Source of the DNA: Labia minor
Lineage: Eukaryota; Arthropoda; Insecta; Dermaptera; Spongiphoridae
Direction: 5' to 3'
Length of the DNA: 64,000 nt
Assembly: GCA_963082975.1 (NCBI GenBank)
Contig: OY720350.1
Coordinates: 11,502,910-11,566,909 of the forward strand
Positions 10,516 through 21,180 of the stretch are shown piece by piece (position 1 is the first letter of the stretch; every line of letters begins with the position of its first letter). The position numbers and the translations under genes are program-made. Under the pieces are notes generated by a model that was not told the origin of the DNA, ran no database searches, and saw only the letters and a list, made by a program, of their open reading frames with translations.

Positions 10516-13500
10516 ATGAATTGTATTGTAAAAAAAGTGTTAGTGCCTGAAATTCAAGAAGAGGATAAATTAGTGAATATTAATAAAAAGATCGCTGAAA
10601 TAAAGAAAAAAATTCAATTATCAGGTGAAAAATATGAATTATTATTGTAATTGTTTTATTTTTAAAAATATTTATTATCTTTTTTTTTAGAGGGTCAACG
10701 TAAAGCATATTATGAAGAATGTAATGAAGAGAAAAAAACTAATGTAGAGAAAATTAAAACATTAAAGAAATTAATTGAGGATCTTCAACAAAAAATAAGT
10801 AAACCGGTGAACATCCTCTTATTCAATACTATATATAATACAGTAGAACCTGGATAAGTTAAACTTCAAGGGAAACACAAAATATTTTAAGTTATAGAGG
10901 TTTTAAGTTATCAAGGGTCTATGTTAGGGATAGGCATATAGGTTAATAACATTTTTTTCAAGGCTAAATGATGTCGTTTCTTAAAATTCACTAACCAGCA
11001 ATTGCTGGCTTTAAAATTTTTGTGCAGCGAATTAGAGAACTCTTCAACTTTTTCTTTTAGTATGAGACCACTAACACTGATGTTTTTGATTCGACACTGT
11101 ATCCGCGTGATACATCTAACAACGGCTTGTAAGGCCTAAATAATTAAAGAAAAACTTTGTTCCTGAAAAATCGAAAGTGGGATGAAATGGAATGGGATGA
11201 ATCCTTAATATCTATTTAATTTTGCTCGAAGGACTAAAAAGAGGGATGTTTGAACTACGTAAACAAACATTGTTCTAAATTAGGGAATTCGGCAATTTTT
11301 CGTCTTTTACATTGAAGACTTTCTCCTGATTCTTGTTTCTTCAAGATTTCAGAGATTACTTATTACTTATTTAAGTTATTGAGGTTTCGGGCTCTGATGG
11401 GAAGGGGACATATTATTTTTTGAAGTTATCGAGGTTTTGAAGTTATCGAGGTTTTTAAGTTACCGAGGTTTGAGTTATCGAGGTTCTACTGTAATATTTA
11501 ACTCGTATCTTTTTATATATATATTTATATAACATATGATTATTTTTTAGTTCAATGAAAATAAATTTCAATTTCAAAAAGGTAAAGAATTTATAAGTTT
11601 AAAAAATAAATCGATAGAAAAAGTGGCAGAAATATTAGATGAACAGGTTATCAATTTACAAAAAAAACATGATCTTTTACTACACCATTGTAATTTGGTT
11701 TGTATAATTTGATTAATTATTAACATTTAATATAATTTTAAACATTTTTAAATAGACATTTATTTTAGTATTAAACAATTATTCTATTTTTAGTTAAAGA
11801 CAAAATTGAAACAGCTTGTTAAAGGATACAATGATATTCATCAGAGAATACGTTTAAAAGAATCCGAAGAAAATGGCCAGAGACCATTAGCACCCAGAGT
11901 AAATAAAACATTACATTTCTTCTGTTCTATTGTATGCTTAATCTGTCCTTTGGTCTAAAATTTCTTTTGTCCATCTCCTATTATATTATAATGTTATATT
12001 GTATCTTTAAAAAGAAAAATCTGGAGTGTCTCCACTCGACTATCTCACAAATTTCAATTGAATTAATTAAATTATATTTAAATTAAATTTAATTAATTAT
12101 AAATAATAAAATAAGTATAATTAAATTGATTAATTAATTAAAAATTTAAATGTGCAGTATAGTATTGTTATTCAATTAAATTAATTAATTAACATATATT
12201 AAATTTAAATTTAAAACCATTACCTTCATTTTTAAGTCAAAATTTAAAAAAATAATTGGCATGATTAACAGTCAACGTGTTAAAAAATTTAAAAATTTAT
12301 TAAATTAAATTAATTATAAATTAAAATTAATAATTAATATTTATTAAACCAGCGTGTTTTTGGGTCTTTGTGATGGCTCCAAGTCACGTGCTGGCGCGTG
12401 ATTTGCAGTCGTGTTAAAAAATTAATTCCGGTACTTTCCGCGATTCACTCAAGCTGAAATTCTATATATAGCAGTTTTATACAATTTTTAATCATATGAA
12501 AAACTATCAAAAATATATCTTTATTTTTACGGTCAGTTTAGATGAAAAAAAATGAAAACGTGGTAGGTAATTACCCTCTTCCGGATGAATTTCTTTTCTC
12601 AAAAGTTGATAGATAACTACGAATTTTGAATAATGCCCTGACGAGATAGTAAAAAAGTTTATTACATAAAGCATACTTTTTATTCTTTTCTTTTTATAGA
12701 TAAATCAATCAATAATTTTCTTAAAAACCAAGAACCATATTCTTATTTTGTACTACCTCCACATCTTCAAAATTTCTATCCTTTCCAAATTCCATCATGC
12801 CGACGAATTTTACAGCTAGGTAGATATAATAGATTATCCACCCACCGTGTTCTTGGTCTAATCACCTCTCATTTACCAAATAGAATATAAATTATTGTAA
12901 AGTAATTATTTATATTTAAATATAATAACAAACAAAGAATATAAGTAAATAAAAGTAAAATTTATATTTTAAATAAAACCCACCATTTTTTTTATTTTTT
13001 CTATGCCTCTTTGAAAGACTTTATGACATCCGCAAATCAAATGGGCGTTTATTTTCTAATCAAAGATTTTTATTAGATGTTTTGACTCCACCTACCCATC
13101 TCTTTCAAAAATTTTAACAACCAATGAAAACTTTCAAAACAATAAATAAAAAATTAGCTGGAGTGTTTCCACTCGACACTATCTCGCAAATTGAAATGGA
13201 TTAAATAACATAATATATTATATTTAAATTAAATTTAATAAATTATAAATTAGAAATTAAAATTAATAAATAATATTTATTAAACCAGCGCATGTTTGGC
13301 TCTTTGTTGATACACCACGTCACGTCTTGGCGCGTGAGATTTGCAGTGTTAAAAAATTAATTCTGCTACTTTCAGCGATTCATTCAAGCTGAAATTCTAT
13401 ATATAGCAGTTTTATACAATTTTTAATCATGTGGAAAAATTATCAAACATATATCTTTATTTTTAAGGTACTTTAGAGAAAAAAAATCAAAACGTTGTAG

Positions 13501-13597
13501 GTAATGCCGGTTGAGCTACATTTCTCAAAAGTTGATAGAAAACTACGAATTTTGAATAATGCCCCAAATTTCAAACAGTTTTTGAGTAATCTTGTCT

Positions 13598-13670
<73 letters not shown>

Positions 13671-16600
13671 GAGAGACAGACATTTTTCTCAACCTTAGTG
13701 AAAATGATTCAGGAACCTTCAAAACGTATAAAAACATCAAAATCTCAACATCGAAAATTTTCTGGCGAGATAGTAAAAATGAGATTTTTCTATTGACCTT
13801 TTCTTATATGCATTGTGAAAATGATTCAGGGGCCTTCAAAATGTATAAAAACATCAAAATTTCAACATCGAAAATTTGGCGAGATAGTGAAAAGCTTTTT
13901 AAGGGGAGATACTGCATCTAAATAGCTGTTTAGTTGGAACTTTCCCTGGGCACATTTAAGAGTTCAAATCAAGGGGACAAATTAATAATATAAATGTTCA
14001 GCCGACGATAGTTACTCGGCTTTAATAAATGGAATGAATAATTTAAAAAAAAAATAATGAAACTTTAATCCTAAATATAATATTTTTTTAAAGTAAAGTA
14101 CCAAAATAGTTTAAAGTGTAAATGAGAAGAGAACCCCACTAGCAAAGCACAACGTCAACTATCAACAAATAAATTATAGAACATTATAGATCGTTAGTTC
14201 ACTATACTCTTGCTTTATTTACTACGTCATTATATAAAAAAATTAAGGATAGTTATGATTTTGGACACTATAATCTAATTCGTTATAAACAAATAATTTA
14301 TTATGAAAAAAATATTTTTTTAGAGGATAGCTCAACTAGAAAATCAAATTCATAGAATTGAATTGAATTCGTTGGAAGCTGAACACATGAGAAAAAAATA
14401 TCGTTCAATTCGAGGTAATCTTCTTGAGGATTCTGTTGGTTTTGAAAGTACATTGAAAAAACTGGAAGAGAATATTATAAAACAAGATGAAGAAATTGAA
14501 AAACTTGAGGTCTATGTCTTATTGGAAATAATTTTTTTTTTCATATTATCAATCAGATCATAATTCGCCCCCCTATAATTTTTAACAGATAAAAATTGCA
14601 TGATAATCCCTAATATATCTTTTTTTTTAAAGATCAATTTCCCTTGAACTTATTTTTTTTTATTATATATATTAGTGTTTCTCAACCTTTTTGGAGCCAA
14701 CCCCCAAGGCCGGCTTCATAATTCGCCCCCCTATAAATTTTAACAGATACAAATTGCATGATAATCCCTATATAAGGTAGGTACACTTGGTGGTACTTAG
14801 AGCCATAATAAAAAATCAAGTTTCAGTAGCTGATCACAAAATCACCTTACCTTTTTTTTTAAAAATATATTGAAAAAAATTGAAAAAAAGCGGAAATGTC
14901 TGATCATCTTACCTTTTTTTAGAGTTGGAAATGATTTCGCCCCCCAAAAATAACTATCGCCCTCCAAAAGCGTATAGTCAAATAATCGCCCCCTTTAAGA
15001 TGTCGATCGCCCAGGTTGAAAATCACTAATATATATGATCTATAGTATATTTAAAAGTATATACGATATATGATGCTTAAATTTTTTAGTTCAAAAAAAT
15101 AATTATTTCATTTAAATATTATATTTTAGTACTTACTTATTTGTACATGTTGTTAAAATATGATTATTAATTTACCATAATAGGTTAAGTGTCATAAATA
15201 TAAATAGTATAAGTATATATCTTATGATTTTAGGGAATTAACGTGGAAGCATTGGGTCTTCGTGATGTCACTCGGGGTTTAATGATCAAACAAGAACAAA
15301 ATGCCAATGAAGCTGCAATGTCACGAGATCTTGAATTACAAGAAGTAAGGTGGGTTCTTCCTTAAAATTTGCTTAATATATAATACATAAATTAAATTTT
15401 TGATTATTAGTAATCTTTTCTTTTTGTTTCTATTAAAATCATTCAAATTATTCATAGTATAATAGGTGTAAACGTAATTAATTTGAAGTTGATTAAATCT
15501 CATGGAAAGAAATTATAAATAATTTTTATTTTATTTATTAAGATAATAATCAAATGAATATTTGTAAAATAAATTGAACGAAATGATAGAAAACTTTCAA
15601 GTATTATGCCTAACATAAGAACAAATTTCATTAAAAAAATAAGTTGACCTGTGGCCAGGTCCGAACCGACCGACGGTTTGAAGTAAATTAATTTCCAGAT
15701 ATAGAAACAATTTCAAATAATTTTAATATATCTATTAATGTAATAAAAAACATATAGGCATATAACATAAATATTTTTAATTTTATTTTATTTATAATAT
15801 ATATGTAAGACCAGGCTGTGACGTCATGAATGGCTGGATGACGTCATATAATTTTAAATCAAGAAAAAACTAATAAATATGATTTTTCCGAGGATAAAAC
15901 CAATACAAAGTGCATGATTCGTGGTGATATATAAAAAAATCTCCTCATGTGAAATTTGGTGTGAAAATAACCCTTTCCTTCCTATCGTCGATCGCTAATA
16001 CTACCACTTCCGGTTCACGGATTTGCACCAAAAGTTGATCAATTCATCCCACTGATACATTAAGTAAATATACCAAATTTCATCAAAATCGGTTGAGCCG
16101 TTCAGGCTGTACACATCTATACGGACGGACAGACGGACAGACGGACGGACAGACGGACAGACGGACGGACAGACATCATGCTAAAAATACTTTTTTCTGT
16201 TTAGAAAATGCATGATTCGTGGAGATATGTAAAAATCTCCACATGTGAAATTTGGTGTGAAAACAATACCTCCCTTACTGTCGGTCGGTAATAATATATA
16301 GTAAATAAATCGAATTTGTTTTACAAAGTTTTAATTAGAACTTAGATTAGTGATTTTCAAACATATTTGACGTACACTCTCTTTTTCAGAAAAAAAATTA
16401 CTGTCAATTGAAATTATAATACTTCTTAAATTGTAGTAAAGTTTTAATTGCTTTATAAATGTTTTAACATTTATAAAGCAATATAATTTTTCTTTATTGT
16501 TCTTTTTAAATTTGATTTGAATAATAAAATCCATAAAAATAACCAAGTTATTATTTTATGTCAGTTGATAATCTATTTTTTTAAATGTGTTAACTGTAAT

Positions 16601-19600
16601 GTGTTTCTTTTCAATATGACATTGGCATATAACTTGTGTTTGTTTTTTCGAAACATATGAATTGAAATGTTGAATCATGACATTAAAATGATTATTTAAA
16701 AACATTTAAAAAAAATTCATATTTTTAAATTTAAATGAATATAATATATAATGCGAACTCATCTCGCCTGAGGCCTTCATGGCCTGTTGAGCGCGCTTTA
16801 ATAATAATAATATATAATAATTCTATAATATTGATTGATTGATATGTGAAAATATGTGTAAATTGTATAATTCAAAAAATGAATCATTCTTCTTGAGAAA
16901 AGTTTAAAGGTGTTTGAAGTAATTATTTTAAATTTATTTCATTCGAAAATTATTTTTACTTAAAATATTTATTTAATATGTCTTATGAATTTAAGTTGTT
17001 CATTCAGTTGCATTGGTTTCAAGTTGAAATTTACACTAGACTCGTTATTTATTCTGTAAATCCCACCCAAAATTATATAACTTACCATCACCTAGAAATT
17101 AATATTTTTTAATTTTGATAGTAATTAAAAATGTATGTATATGTTATATGTATTTATTAGGTAGATATAGTAGGTAGATATATTATATATTGTTTAATCT
17201 AATGTTGCAGATTTACAAATTTAATTATGTTATAAAATTTTTTTTTTAATTTTTTTAATTATTAAATATTAAAAAGTATAGCTTACCTTTATAAAGTTAA
17301 TATACCTACATTAGTAGTAATTAATGATAAATAATATTGTAATACATATTACAAATTAGTAAATTATTTATTTTGGAAATTATTTATTACTAGCTGCTCA
17401 GAGCGCCTTCGGCGCTCTTCACACCTAGACGGGGGCTCCGCCCCCTGTACCCCCGAGTGATACATAGTATTTGTTTGACAGTAGTAATAGGTTTTCCATT
17501 TTGTTTCAATCAGTATATTACATAAAACATTCATAGAGATATGTAAGAATATTGTGATATAATTTCATCGCATTCGGTTCAGCCAATTTTGAGTTCATAA
17601 CGTCAAACAAAGAGGAAGAGTATTAACATACAAAATCTTAAGATACAAAATGTAGAATTTGAATATGTTGAAAAATTGAATGTAATCACAAAGGGTAATA
17701 TTTGAGAAGAATTTAAATCGGGGTTGCAATCGGGAAACGCCTGTTATCTTGCAATAAAGAGGTTTATCTCATCAAAATTAAATCAAAGGGAATATATAAA
17801 AAAATTATTTTGCCTGTAGGATAGGATTCTTTCCTGCATTTATTGGCCAAAGAAAGATGAGGTCACCGGGGAATGGGAGAGACTGCATAACAAGAAATTG
17901 CATGGCCTCTCTGCATCTTCAGAAATAGTTAGGGTTATAAAAGGGAAAAAGCTGCGATAGGCAGGGCACGTGGCTAGAATGGGAGAGGAAAAAGATATTG
18001 GTGGGGAGACCGATTGGAAAACGTCCGCTTGGAAAACCAATGACGCGTAGGAAGGGACGTAAGAGAGATGGGACAAGGGCTCAGGATAGGGACACTTGGA
18101 GAAATGTGGTTGTTGCGGCCAAGAACTTTCGAGTATCTTTGAGCCACATACATATATATACCATATACAATAATAATATATATAATTAATTTACTGATTA
18201 AATAAAAATATATTTTGAATAAGAACACAAAAAGAAATGAATGTTTTATGTAATATACGGATTGAAACAAAATGGATGAAAACCTTTTACTACTTTCAAC
18301 CAAATACTATGTACCACTCGGGGGTACAGGGGGCGGAGCCCCCGTCTAGGTGTGAAGAGCGCCGAAGGCAGTCTGAGCAGCTAGTTTAAAATAAAATTAC
18401 AACTATAATAATAATATTAAAAGATATATAAACTATATAAACTCACGTGAAAATAATTTGATATTTATTTGATCAAATTAAATTTTTAAATAAATGCAGG
18501 TAATATGGTGTATTTGATTCTATTTTATGTTATGAGAAGGCATTCACAGACCATCCGTAGTGTTATGTTATTAGGGATCGAGTATGATTTTATCTAACGT
18601 TAATAAATAATTCACACAATTCAACATATAAAATATCATTTATTAAAATACTAACAAGAAATGGTAATTATTTGAAATTAAGCATAAATTTTAATACATT
18701 TAATGCAACACAAACAATTTCTAACAATGAGCAGAGACGAATAAAAAAAAAAGATAGTAAGTATGTATATTTTTTGAAAATACATCCTTCGTTCTTGAAA
18801 GGTCCGCATAGGAGCGCTGGTGTTAGTTGCCAATTTCAAAACCAATTCAATTTGACAGGACAGGACAAATTGAAATGTTATTAAATTATCTAAAAAAAAC
18901 AATTATTATAAATATAAAAATATAAATAATTATGAATATAAAAATGCAAATAGAATGATATATAAAATAAATAATTTAAAATTAAATATATAAAAAGTTT
19001 TAAATAGAAATTCAAATTAATTGATATTATGAAAAATAATAATAATAAAAATAAATTTTATTTGTTTATATATTAAATAAATATAATAATTTTATTTGTT
19101 CTTTTAATTTAGGAATCTTAAATCGGAATAGCTAGTGTCAGTCTTTGTCCAAGTGGAATAGAGGGAAAGTTCAAAAATCGAAAGCATGAAGCATAATATA
19201 AATTTTAAAAAATTAAAAATTATTTATTCTAATTTTAAAATTTATATATCAAAATAAAGTTTTATATTATATTTGAATGTATTTTTGATTAAATGTGTTA
19301 AATTTATACAAATTCAAATACTCGCATTTTTAAATTTAAATATTATTTTTTATTAATATCACATCAAAAAAAGAGAATTTATTAAAAATTAAAAATAAAA
19401 AAATAAACCTATTAATAAAAAATTGATTGATGATTTAAATATTTTATTAAATTAATTAAAATGAGACCTTTTAGAATAAATTATTTAATTGAAATGATAT
19501 TTAAATATAAGAATTTAAAAAAATATTATTTTCTTTGTTTGGCAATTGTTATTTAATTATGTGCAACATGATTCGACTTACACAGAGCATCGTTATTTTT

Positions 19601-20710
19601 TATTAATATCACATAATAAAAAAGAATCTTTTAAATATAATATATAAAAAAAAAACATTTTAATAAATTTAAAAAATATACCCAATTTAAAAATGTCAAA
19701 AATTTAAAAAAACTATATCATCATATTTTAATTTTTATATAATATATATATATGTAGAGATATGGGAGGGGTTGGATCGTTGTAGGGGTGAATTAAGAGC
19801 AACAGAAAATACTTCTTGTTTGGGCTTTTTATAAAATGGTTTATTTACAAATATATACACAAACACTCACTCGTCATCATAACCAAAAATCGAATCAGCC
19901 CGTCAGCATCAGAATCTCCCTCCGGGGATTCGCGCCGTCACTTATATATTATTTCTACCCCTCTACCGAGTATCCGTTGTCGGGCGAATGGGGGTGGAAA
20001 CCTTTCTTCTAGCCGACACATGTTTGAGTAACACTGACCACAGGAAGGACCCATGGCTGCATTTCACAACACATGGTGTCAAATAGGGAGTGGAGTGAGG
20101 AGATCCTCGCCGAGGATCCCTTGACCTCAATTCCAATTCCCACATATATATATTTAGTAATTAATAATAGAGTAATTAAATTAAAATAAAAAACAAAGAT
20201 AATATAATTCAGTCATTTTAATTCAGGTTAAATAATATTTTTTTTTATTATTCAATGATAAAATTTATATATTATTATATATATATTATAGAAAAGAAGA
20301 AATATTCAATTAAATAAAAAATAATTTATGATAAAAATATGATCTAATAAATATTTTATTAAATTAATTAAAATGAGAACTTTTAGAATAAATCATTTAA
20401 TTGCATTGATATTTGAATATTAGAATTTAAAATAAAAAGTGAAATATTATAATAATTCTTTGATTGGGAATCGCTATGATAATTCATTGTTTGAAATGAA
20501 TCCGCTAGGCCGACAGTGAGCCGCGAGCTGCTCTTGAATGAACAACACGGAGAATTATATAAAATTTAAAAAATTAATTTCTGAGGTTATTGATAAGATA
20601 TTAATAAAATTTATAGCCTATGTTACTCTAGAGGTATATAAGAATATTGTGATGTAATTTCAAAGAAATCGGTTCAGCCAATTCTGAGTCTATAAAATAG
20701 TAATTTTCCG

Positions 20711-20741
<31 letters not shown>

Positions 20742-21147
20742 GTGAAAAATTCTAGTCACTTTTGGATTCTAGAGGTCATGAAACGCGAAGATATGCAAAA
20801 AATTTTAAATTCTGAGCAATGTGCAGACAAAAACCTTTTTTTATATATATAGAATACCTACATAATTTATTATTAAATATAACATTGGTTGTGTTATTTT
20901 CATTTAAAACATTTCTTTGTCTTTTCAGAGTGTTCATAGTCTGGAGTGTCTTCACTCTACTTTCTTGCAAATTTCAATTGAATTAATTAACTTACATTAT
21001 ATTTAAATTAAATTTAATTAATTATAAATAATAAATTAAGTATAATTAAATTGATTAATTAATTAACATATATTAAATTAAAACTCTTACCTTCATTTTT
21101 AAGTCAAAATTTAAAAAATTAATATTGAACATTGAATATGTCCATTC

Positions 21148-21180
<33 letters not shown>

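Noticed and set aside
13592-13921. 109-codon open frame through the (CA)n tract
   Set aside because: It consists of a Thr-His run from a microsatellite plus the right end of a HINE-like element; similar frames at 2001 and 3265 arise the same way.
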